Positions 9,487 to 17,082 of a stretch of DNA of 64,000 bases are shown piece after piece. Numbering within the stretch: the first letter of the stretch is position 1; the number at the start of each line of letters is the position of its first letter. The position numbers and the translations under genes are program-made. The stretch is taken from positions 434,001 through 498,000 of the forward strand of contig NZ_AAXY01000001.1 in NCBI RefSeq assembly GCF_000169375.1, read 5' to 3'. The notes under the pieces were generated by a model. It made no database searches. It was not told where the DNA came from and was given only the letters and a program-made list of their open reading frames with translations. The DNA is from Marinobacter sp. ELB17. Lineage in GTDB: Bacteria; Pseudomonadota; Gammaproteobacteria; Pseudomonadales; Oleiphilaceae.

Positions 9487-10383
9487 TTAGATCTTCTGCT
9501 GGCGCCCTTTCGCCGCGATTAACATAGCGTGCATCAGTTCCTCAGCGTCGAACTTGGTTAGCGCGGTGTCAGCGCCGACCTGTTCGGCATAACTCAGGCT
9601 CATTTCGCTGTTCAGTGAGGTATGCAGAATAATATATGGCTGGTGCAGTTGGCTGTTGTCGCGCACCTTGAACGTCAGTTCATAGCCGTCCAGGCCCGGC
9701 ATTTCGATGTCACTCACCAGAATATTCACCGGTTTGCCGTGGGCGCTGCTATCCAGCAGGTACTCGAACGCGGCCGTGCCGCTTTCGAGTACCTGATAGC
9801 CAATATTCTTGCGATCCAGCACATCGCAGAGCTGTTTGCGCGCCACCCGTGAATCATCTACCAGCAGAATCGACGTGTTGCGTAGGGTTTCTATCTCCAT
9901 ATCATTCATCAGCACGTCCTGACTGTTCAAAGACTCCGGGTATACTCGAGCCAGCAACAATTCCAGATCCAGCAGTTGCACCAGAGCGCCATCAAGGGTT
10001 AGCAAACCGGTAATAAACGCGTTCTTACCCAGGGCCTGGGGCGGCGGTAACACCTTTTTCCAATCGGCTTCAACGATGCGTTGCACGCTGCGCACCATAA
10101 AACCGATTTCCTGACGCTGCACGTCGGTCACGATAATAGAGGCTTCGGCGCGCTCTTCCGCGCTTAACGCCGGGTAACCAATAGCCGCGGCCATATCAAT
10201 TACCGGCACCGCCGCGTTACGGAAGGTGGCCGTGCCAACAATGGCGTGGTGGCTATGGGGCAGCCGACTAAGACGCCTGAACGGCATGATTTCGCGAATT
10301 TTCAGAGTGCCCAGGCCAAACTGCCGGTGATCTGTCAGTTGAAACAGCAGCAATTTTTGCAGCTGCTTGGGTTGGCTACTCAT
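9487..10383 (-). CDS. cheV: Chemotaxis protein CheV
   Basis: A CheW-like coupling domain (about residues 10-150) fused to a response-regulator receiver domain (about 170-290). The receiver has the acidic pair in ILLVDDSRVARK, the phospho-acceptor Asp in ILVSDIEMPGLDG and the conserved Thr and Lys (LHTS, ALTKFD). CheV proteins link receptors to CheA and tune adaptation. The frame is open 60 bases further upstream, but an AGGTG site precedes the ATG at 10383, which gives 298 residues. It stands alone, away from the main chemotaxis operon. Confidence 0.9.
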   Translation of the reverse strand: MSSQPKQLQKLLLFQLTDHRQFGLGTLKIREIMPFRRLSRLPHSHHAIVGTATFRNAAVPVIDMAAAIGYPALSAEERAEASIIVTDVQRQEIGFMVRSVQRIVEADWKKVLPPPQALGKNAFITGLLTLDGALVQLLDLELLLARVYPESLNSQDVLMNDMEIETLRNTSILLVDDSRVARKQLCDVLDRKNIGYQVLESGTAAFEYLLDSSAHGKPVNILVSDIEMPGLDGYELTFKVRDNSQLHQPYIILHTSLNSEMSLSYAEQVGADTALTKFDAEELMHAMLIAAKGRQQKI

Positions 10384-10571
10384 AAGCACACCTGTCAAAA
10401 AACGAAATGAATACCCAGTATTACGGGTAGAGCAACACAGCATAACCGATGAGGGTAAAAAAACAGCGTCACTGACACAATTTGTGCGAGCACTTATTTA
10501 GCATGTTATCTTCTGATTTTGAGTGATAGCCCATTTGCTGTGCCGAACCGCAAACGTCAAAGGAATGAACG

Positions 10572-11030
10572 ATGCGACCCGTCCCGATATCCATTACTGT
10601 TATGGTGGTGTTAGTCAGCCTGTCTGGCGTGGCAAAAGCCGATTACTACCGCTGGACCGACGCCAAAGGCGTTACCCACTTCACCGACAAGCCCAAAACT
10701 CCCGGCAGCCAGGCGATTGACTTCCGAAGGCCTACTGTGATTCCTGTCGCTGACAATAACCGACGCCGTGGCGACCGTTTGCAGGGCCTTCAGCCTGACT
10801 CGCAGCAGAACTCGGTCAGTGCAACGTCTGAGGGTAAGGCTCAAAAACGCGCGCAAGCCAATGCGGCCCAGATTGCCCAGCAAAAAACCTGTGAGAATTA
10901 TGCAGACCGCATCGGCAATATAGAAAGCCGATTGCGCGCCGGTGGCTATTCAGTCTCTCGAGGAAACCGGCTAAGACGCGACAGGCGGGAGCTGACGAGC
11001 AAGCGTGCCTGGGAGTGCTTGCGGCGATAG
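10572..11030 (+). CDS. DUF4124 domain-containing exported protein
   Basis: A 152-residue protein with an N-terminal signal peptide (hydrophobic segment at residues 6-20 ending near VAKA). A DUF4124 domain follows at once, with the typical YYRWTDAKGVTHFTDKP at about residues 24-40. The rest is basic and rich in Arg, Gln and Ala, with two Cys near the C-terminus. DUF4124 proteins are common exported proteins of gammaproteobacteria with no known biochemical role. It is monocistronic, after AAAGGAATG. Confidence 0.8.
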   Translation: MRPVPISITVMVVLVSLSGVAKADYYRWTDAKGVTHFTDKPKTPGSQAIDFRRPTVIPVADNNRRRGDRLQGLQPDSQQNSVSATSEGKAQKRAQANAAQIAQQKTCENYADRIGNIESRLRAGGYSVSRGNRLRRDRRELTSKRAWECLRR

Positions 11031-11081
11031 TGAGCGTATTTGCGTAATTATAAAAAAATTGAGCAAAATTGCGACAGTTCC

Positions 11082-11108
11082 AAAAGCCCATCGAACGGAT
11101 GGGGCTTA
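11082..11108 (-). terminator. Probable terminator of the leftward dddR transcript
   Basis: Read on the minus strand, an AGCCCCATC arm pairs with GATGGGCT followed by TTTT. It lies about 130 bases after the dddR stop. Confidence 0.55.
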
Positions 11109-11238
11109 GCGGCCAGTTCGCCCAGCCGTTGTCGTTGGGAGTAGTGGTCATGTGACCTTAACCTGTCTGCCAAATCAGCAGCAGAACCATTGAACGGTTT
11201 GCGGGATCAGGGTTTGGCCAAGTAGGTTTTTTTCAGAA

Positions 11239-12150
11239 CTAATGTTTTTGTTTGGCCTCTTTTATTAACCAGCCACGAAAAATTTCAGCGTGTGGATGAA
11301 CGTATTTGTTAGACGGACGCAGGAGATAAAAGGCTTCGGCCGTTGGGACTTTTTGTGCAAACGGCGCTACAAGCAGGCCCTTTTCGAGCATATCTTCGAC
11401 CAAACTCGTCCTGCCGAGGGCGAGGCCGCCCCCGTGTTTTGCCACCTCTAGCGCAGAAATCAAGGTATCAAACTGAATTTCATGGGAAAACCGGATGTCA
11501 GACAAACCAGCCTGATCGAGCCAATGGCCCAAGCCTTCCTCGTAACCGATAACGTGCAGCAGCGTCTGTTTGCTCAGCCGTTCGCAGGCACCTAGGTCCG
11601 CTTGGTTGATCGACCCAAGGGTGCTCGCCAGACGCGGACTGCAGACAGGAAATAGCTGGTCCCAACTCAGCCGATCGGCATCGAAGCCCGGCCAATACCC
11701 CTTGCCGTAGCGAATTTCCATATCGGAATCATGGGTGTGTATCTCTTTGTCCAGCCAGATATTGCTGGTGAAACGGACACCCACATCCGGATATTGCTCG
11801 TAGAAGCCGGCAAGCCGAGGGGCAATCCAAGTGGTAAAAAACACCAGATTCACTCTGACAGTTAACAATCGATTTTTGCTCTGACCGAAGATTTCTTCGG
11901 TTGCTGTGGTGAGCCGCCTGATGCACTCATGCACCACTGGCAAATACGCCTTGCCTGCGTCTGTCAATTCCAAGCCCCGCGGTAATCGCCGGAACAAGAC
12001 CGTGTAGAGCTGGGACTCAAGCCCCTTAATATGCTGACTGGTTGCGGCCTGGGTCAAATTCAATTCAACCGAAGCCTGGGTCAGGTTCAGATGGCGTGCT
12101 GCTGCTTCGAAAGTCCGCAACCAATTTAACGGTGGAAGTCTCTTTTTCAT
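11239..12150 (-). CDS. dddR: LysR-family regulator of the DMSP cluster
   Basis: A 303-residue LysR-type regulator of the GcvA-like group. The N-terminal winged helix (LNWLRTFEAAARHLNLTQASVELNLTQAATSQHIKGLE) precedes an inducer-binding domain that includes FFTTWIAPRLAGF. It sits downstream of dddT-dddB-dddC in the same orientation, the arrangement in which DddR activates dddD in Marinomonas-type clusters. The assignment is by position and family. An upstream TTG would add 3 residues, but the ATG at 12150 starts at the expected MKKRLPPLN. A terminator hairpin between dddC and dddR suggests that dddR also has its own promoter. The likely inducer is DMSP or 3-hydroxypropionate (inference). Confidence 0.8.
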   Translation of the reverse strand: MKKRLPPLNWLRTFEAAARHLNLTQASVELNLTQAATSQHIKGLESQLYTVLFRRLPRGLELTDAGKAYLPVVHECIRRLTTATEEIFGQSKNRLLTVRVNLVFFTTWIAPRLAGFYEQYPDVGVRFTSNIWLDKEIHTHDSDMEIRYGKGYWPGFDADRLSWDQLFPVCSPRLASTLGSINQADLGACERLSKQTLLHVIGYEEGLGHWLDQAGLSDIRFSHEIQFDTLISALEVAKHGGGLALGRTSLVEDMLEKGLLVAPFAQKVPTAEAFYLLRPSNKYVHPHAEIFRGWLIKEAKQKH

Positions 12151-12229
12151 GGTCCGCAACTCTGTTTTTGTTGTTGAGCGCCGTATTGTGTTTTGTCTCT
12201 TGATTTAATGCCAGCATCTCGCCAGGCAT

Positions 12230-12265
12230 AAAAAAGCGGTGGCTCACCTTGTGAGCACACCGCCA
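12230..12265 (-). terminator. Terminator between dddC and dddR
   Basis: On the minus strand GGCGGTGTGCTCAC pairs with GTGAGCCACCGC around an AAG loop and is followed by six T. It would end or attenuate the dddTBC message before dddR. Confidence 0.8.
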
Positions 12266-12304
12266 AGAATCAACTTACAACAAACAGGCGGTAACTCTGT
12301 ACGT

Positions 12305-13801
12305 TTACTTCATCGTTGGCATCGAGAATTCGGCGCCCTCGCGTACTCCGGCGGAAGGCCAGCGTTGCGTGATCGCCTTGCGACGCGTGTAGAAGCGCAC
12401 ACCATCCGGGCCGTAGGCGTGCAAATCGCCAAACAGGGATCGCTTCCAGCCACCAAAGCTGTGATATGCCACGGGTACCGGTAAGGGCACGTTAATGCCG
12501 ACCATGCCAACCATGATATGGTCGGTGAAGTAGCGTGCGGCTTCGCCATCACGTGTAAAGATGCAGGTGCCGTTACCGTACTCGTGAGCGTTGATAAGAT
12601 CCATGGCCTCCTGCATGGTTTTAACGCGCACCACCTGAAGCACCGGTCCAAAAATTTCTTCCTGGTAGCTTGTCATCTCAGGAGTAACCCGATCAATGAG
12701 CGTGCCACCCACGAAAAAGCCGTTTTCGTGGCCGTTAACGACCTGGTTACGACCATCTACAACAATGCGTGCGCCCTGCTTCTCTGCGCTGTCGATATGA
12801 CCCACGATCTTGTCGCGGTGCTGAGCGGTGATCACGGGGCCAAAGTCATTGCTAGGGACGTTGTACGCACCTACTTTCAGCGCCTTCATGGCTTCGGCCA
12901 TTTTGGCAACCAAGGCATCAGCGGCAGCGTCACCCACGGCAACCGCAACTGACAGCGCCATGCAGCGTTCACCCGAGGAGCCAAATGCGGCGCCCAGCAG
13001 CTGGTTCACTGTATTGTCCATGTCAGCATCGGGCATTACGATGGCGTGGTTTTTGGCACCGCCCAAAGCCTGACAACGCTTGCCGTGAGCGCTGGCGGTG
13101 GTGTAAATGTATTCGGCAATGGGGGTTGAGCCCACGAAGCTAACCGCTTGAACGCGAGGGTCTCGTAACAGTGTATCCACTGCTTCTTTATCGCCATTGA
13201 CCACGTTCATAACGCCGTCAGGCAAGCCTGCTTCTTGCAACAGTTGAGCAATGAACAGCGTAGAGCTAGGATCGCGTTCTGAAGGCTTCAGGATAAAACA
13301 GTTACCGCAAACAATTGCCATCGGGTACATCCACAGCGGAACCATGGCCGGGAAGTTAAACGGTGTAATACCCGCAACCACGCCCAGCGGTTGGAACTCG
13401 CTCCAGGCGTCAATGCCGGGGCCAACATTAGCGCTGTGCTCGCCTTTCAAAAGTTCGGGAGCGCCGCAGGCGTACTCCACATTTTCGATCCCGCGTTGCA
13501 GCTCTCCAAGAGCATCGTGTTGAATTTTGCCGTGCTCTTCACCGATTAACTGGGCGATGTGATTTGCGTTTTGCTCAAGCAGTTCCTTGAAACGGAACAT
13601 GATGCGGGCACGCTTGATGGGTGGAGTCGCGCGCCACGCAGGGTAAGCCGCTTGTGCTGCTGCTAGAGCCTGTTCGACCGTGGCTTTAGATGCCAGCGCA
13701 ACCTGCCGTGTGGAGTCACCGGTAGAAGGATTAAAAATAGGCTGGGTACGGTTTTTGTCGTTAACAATCTGGCCGTTAATCAAATGTCCTACGGTGCTCA
13801 T
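12305..13801 (-). CDS. dddC: CoA-acylating methylmalonate/malonate-semialdehyde dehydrogenase
   Basis: A 498-residue aldehyde dehydrogenase of the MmsA type, which oxidatively decarboxylates malonate semialdehyde to acetyl-CoA with NAD+. The catalytic Cys is in SSGERCMALSVAV near residue 285, and NFPAMVPLW, the cofactor-region motif of this family, is present. A GAGG ribosome site precedes the ATG. It follows dddB on the same strand with a 75-base gap. In isolation it could serve valine catabolism (mmsA), but the surrounding dddT, dddB and dddD genes make the DddC role the better reading. Confidence 0.9.
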   Translation of the reverse strand: MSTVGHLINGQIVNDKNRTQPIFNPSTGDSTRQVALASKATVEQALAAAQAAYPAWRATPPIKRARIMFRFKELLEQNANHIAQLIGEEHGKIQHDALGELQRGIENVEYACGAPELLKGEHSANVGPGIDAWSEFQPLGVVAGITPFNFPAMVPLWMYPMAIVCGNCFILKPSERDPSSTLFIAQLLQEAGLPDGVMNVVNGDKEAVDTLLRDPRVQAVSFVGSTPIAEYIYTTASAHGKRCQALGGAKNHAIVMPDADMDNTVNQLLGAAFGSSGERCMALSVAVAVGDAAADALVAKMAEAMKALKVGAYNVPSNDFGPVITAQHRDKIVGHIDSAEKQGARIVVDGRNQVVNGHENGFFVGGTLIDRVTPEMTSYQEEIFGPVLQVVRVKTMQEAMDLINAHEYGNGTCIFTRDGEAARYFTDHIMVGMVGINVPLPVPVAYHSFGGWKRSLFGDLHAYGPDGVRFYTRRKAITQRWPSAGVREGAEFSMPTMK

Positions 13802-13876
13802 AATACGTCCTCAAAGTGAGTTCACGCTGCGCGTGTAAGGGTTGTTTTTATCAAAAAAGTTGTTGGGCTGCCAGCT

Positions 13877-15034
13877 TCACCAGAGCTTTTTGTAAAGCTC
13901 GATAATCTCATCGGCACTGGGTACACGGGGGTTGTTGCCCGGGGATCCAGACTGCAAAGCCTGCTCAGCCATGGTGGGCAGCAGCCGGAAAAATTCGTCG
14001 CGATCGATACCGAACAGTTCCGGAGTCGGCACCTCCAGTTCGTCATTCAGGGCATAAAGCTCGGCCATTAGTTTGCTGTTGGCAACGTCAGTGCTGTCTT
14101 GCTCAGAAGCAACGCCCATAGCACGAGCACAGTCAGCATAACGTTCCGCAGCGGCAGGAATGGAAAACTCGGTAACCGCAGGCAGTAACATGGCGTTGGA
14201 TAACCCGTGGGGCACGTGGAACGCTGCGCCAATCGGTCGGCTCATGCCGTGTACCAAAGCCACCGAGGCGTTGGAAAAGGCAATACCGGCCAGGGTGGAT
14301 CCCAGCATGACTCGCTCGCGAGCATGTTTGTCGGTGCCATCATGAAACGCGCGACGTAAATTCGGACCGATTAAGCGCATTGCTGCAATGGCCTGGCCGT
14401 CGGTATACAGGCTCGCCTTCTGGCTAACGTAGGCTTCCATCGCGTGGGTCAGGGCATCGATACCGGTATCGGCGGTGGTGCGTTTGGGCAGGCTTAAGGT
14501 CAGGTTAAAATCAACCAAAGCCGCTAACGGCATAAAACCAACGCCCACACACAGCATTTTTTCATCGTTGGACTCGTCCGTGATGATCGTCACTTTGGTC
14601 ACTTCTGAGCCAGTGCCGGCTGTGGTGGGTATGGCAATGATGGGTAAACCCAACTCGTTAACAATGCGCGGAAACTTGTAATCCCGCATCACGCCGCCAA
14701 ATTTGCCCAGAATACTGATGGCCTTCGCGCTGTCGATGGGGCTACCGCCGCCAAGGGCGATAATACTGTCGTAATCACCGTCGCGTACTTTGGCAACGCC
14801 CGCCTGTATTGAGCTAACCGTAGGTTCCGGCACGGTGTCATCGAACACGTCGGCCGACAGTCCACTCGCCGCCAGGCAGTCCTGAATAGTTTGGGTGTAA
14901 CCGAGTTTAACCATCATCTTATCGGTGATGATTAATGGGCGACTGCAACCCAGGCTCGCCAGCACCTGCGGTAATTGCTGTGAAGCTCCTTCGCCAATTT
15001 GCAGAATGCGCGGGAGAATGACTTGAGTAACCAT
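13877..15034 (-). CDS. dddB: Iron-containing alcohol dehydrogenase of DMSP catabolism
   Basis: A 385-residue group III (Fe-dependent) alcohol dehydrogenase. The nucleotide motif GGGSPIDSAKAIS is near residue 92. The metal ligands lie in DALTHAMEAY and in HGMSRPIGAAFHVPHG. It is proposed to oxidise 3-hydroxypropionate, released from DMSP by DddD, to malonate semialdehyde. A frame extension to 15070 exists, but GGAG before the ATG at 15034 and the typical MVTQVILPR opening decide the start. It lies between dddT and dddC in the same orientation. Confidence 0.88.
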   Translation of the reverse strand: MVTQVILPRILQIGEGASQQLPQVLASLGCSRPLIITDKMMVKLGYTQTIQDCLAASGLSADVFDDTVPEPTVSSIQAGVAKVRDGDYDSIIALGGGSPIDSAKAISILGKFGGVMRDYKFPRIVNELGLPIIAIPTTAGTGSEVTKVTIITDESNDEKMLCVGVGFMPLAALVDFNLTLSLPKRTTADTGIDALTHAMEAYVSQKASLYTDGQAIAAMRLIGPNLRRAFHDGTDKHARERVMLGSTLAGIAFSNASVALVHGMSRPIGAAFHVPHGLSNAMLLPAVTEFSIPAAAERYADCARAMGVASEQDSTDVANSKLMAELYALNDELEVPTPELFGIDRDEFFRLLPTMAEQALQSGSPGNNPRVPSADEIIELYKKLW

Positions 15035-15110
15035 ATTTGCTCCACTTGTTTTTAACGTTGCGGGCCTCACCCCAGCGTGGATCCGAGGCCCTGAGTAGTG
15101 GTGTTGAAGA

Positions 15111-16739
15111 TCAGAGAGAAACCGTAGCCACAGCTACTTCAGGTCGCCTCGTCAGCAATTCAGCGTCGCTTACCACGGCAGCGGCTTTATGCAGCTGTCC
15201 TGGTATCGGCTCTTCAAGCAGTGATTTAAACAGACCGTAGATGGCCATGATCAGTATGAATGAGAAGGGTAACGCGGCAACGATGGTGGCGGTTTGCAAA
15301 GCAGCCAGACCGCCTGTCAACAGCAGGGTTGAAGCCACTGCACCAATCGCTACGCTCCAGAACACACGATAACGGGCCAAAGGCTCACTATCACCCATCG
15401 AAATTAAGGTACACACGACCAGGGTTGCAGAGTCTGCAGAGGTCACGAAGTAAGTCACCAGCATAAAGGTGCAAATACCTGCCATCACGGTAACGACCAA
15501 ACTGTTGGTATTCATCAGTTCGATTGTTTTGAACAGCGCCATGGTGGTATCCGCATTGGCCGCAGCAACCACTCCGCCATTGCCGAACAATTCGATAAAC
15601 ATGGCGGTATTGCCAAAGATAGTAATCCAGGCAACCGCTAACAAAGTCGGGGCGATCAATACGCCAAGTATAAACTCGCGAACGGTACGGCCTTTGGATA
15701 TGCGGGCGATAAAAATACCACAGAACGGTGACCAGGAAAGCCACCAGCCCCAGTAGAAAATGGTCCACCAACCCTGCCATTGGCTTTCCGGATCTGGATC
15801 CACCCAAAAGCCCAATTCAACGGCGTGGACAACGTAGTCGCCAAAATTGGTCACCAGTGCTCCCAATAGGTAGGCCGTCGGGCCGAACACTACAAACAGC
15901 CCCAGAATTACCATCGTCAAGCGCATATTAAGCTCACTCAATATACGTATACCTCGGTCTACACCGGTAATGACCGATATCATCGCAATGACTGAAATCA
16001 CGGCAATCAAAAGGATATAAGTCGACGTTGAAACCTCAACACCTAGCAGGTAATTCAACCCGGTATTCATTTGCTGTGCGCCCATCCCCAGAGAGGTGGC
16101 GATGCCGAAGACGGTACCAAACACGGCCAACAAATCAGCGACGTGGCCAATCGGGCCATAAATGCGCTCACCAAAAATAGGGTACAGACTGGAACGAATA
16201 GAAAGAGGTAAGCCTTTGCGGTAGCTAAAATAAGCCAAGATCAGACCGATCATGGCAAACAAAGCCCAACCATGCAGCCCCCAATGGAAGATAGACACAC
16301 GCATGGCGACTTGCGCTGCTTCCACCGTCAGTTGCTGGTTTTCTGCGATAAAGGGATTGCCTTGGAAATACGAAATAGGCTCGGCAATACTCCAGAACAG
16401 GATGCCAATACCGATACCTGCTCCAAACAGCATGGAAAACCAGGAAAAATTACTGAACTCTGGCCGATCAGTGTCCTTGCCCAATCGTATGCTGCCGAAA
16501 CGAGTAAACACCAAACCAATCACCAGAAACAAAATAACGCTGACCAAACCCACGTAATACCACGCCAGTTCTTTAGCGATAAAATTCTTGGCCGCGCCGT
16601 ACAACGCATTCGCATATTCGGGGTCACTGACGGTAAACAAAACAAACGCAAGCACCAAAATACCCGCGCCCACCGACATGACTGGATGGGTCCCAGCCAG
16701 CCAGCCGGTCGAGCGGATATAGTCTTTTTTGTTGTCCAT
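15111..16739 (-). CDS. dddT: BCCT-family transporter, probable DMSP importer
   Basis: A 542-residue betaine/carnitine/choline-type transporter with 12 predicted membrane helices. The Gly-rich motif of helix 3 (LFGAGIGIGILFWSIAEP) and the Trp-rich helix 8 region (FYWGWWLSWSPFCGIFIARIS) are intact. BCCT proteins import betaine-like solutes with Na+ or H+. The place at the head of the dddTBC operon makes DMSP the likely substrate. The frame continues upstream to 16826, but AGAGG lies 9 bases before the ATG at 16739, so the shorter start is preferred. Confidence 0.88.
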   Translation of the reverse strand: MDNKKDYIRSTGWLAGTHPVMSVGAGILVLAFVLFTVSDPEYANALYGAAKNFIAKELAWYYVGLVSVILFLVIGLVFTRFGSIRLGKDTDRPEFSNFSWFSMLFGAGIGIGILFWSIAEPISYFQGNPFIAENQQLTVEAAQVAMRVSIFHWGLHGWALFAMIGLILAYFSYRKGLPLSIRSSLYPIFGERIYGPIGHVADLLAVFGTVFGIATSLGMGAQQMNTGLNYLLGVEVSTSTYILLIAVISVIAMISVITGVDRGIRILSELNMRLTMVILGLFVVFGPTAYLLGALVTNFGDYVVHAVELGFWVDPDPESQWQGWWTIFYWGWWLSWSPFCGIFIARISKGRTVREFILGVLIAPTLLAVAWITIFGNTAMFIELFGNGGVVAAANADTTMALFKTIELMNTNSLVVTVMAGICTFMLVTYFVTSADSATLVVCTLISMGDSEPLARYRVFWSVAIGAVASTLLLTGGLAALQTATIVAALPFSFILIMAIYGLFKSLLEEPIPGQLHKAAAVVSDAELLTRRPEVAVATVSL

Positions 16740-17082
16740 ACATTGCAGCCTCTTTTGGAGTTTTTTAATTATTTTTGTTCGCTCTGTCTCACTGAATTCC
16801 TGATATGTCTCGGCATCCTCAATCAAAGTGCCGCTATTTTCGTCGGGTTTGGTTGTAGATTGGAACCAATAAAAACCGCCCCTAAGGTGTTATTTTTTTT
16901 ATGGCTTGCGCCGCCACCACGTCATCTTAAGCCACTACCTATAAATAAATTGGGGTCTCAGAGCTCTTTTTTATCGTTGGTTCCAGCGTCAGTTGTGCTC
17001 TTAACATGATCACCACCGAATCATCGTCGGTTTTCATAACAGCTCAACAAACGTTGATGCACAGCGAGAAGGATTAAGAGCA
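16740..17082. promoter_or_regulatory. Divergent dddT/dddD control region
   Basis: About 340 bases between divergently transcribed dddT and dddD must hold both promoters. Inverted copies of a 9-base element lie in it: TGGAACCAA at 16861-16869 and TTGGTTCCA at 16977-16985. The left copy itself forms a near-palindrome, TTGGAACCAA. Either may be part of a DddR operator. This is inference from position. I cannot assign -35/-10 boxes with confidence. Confidence 0.45.
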
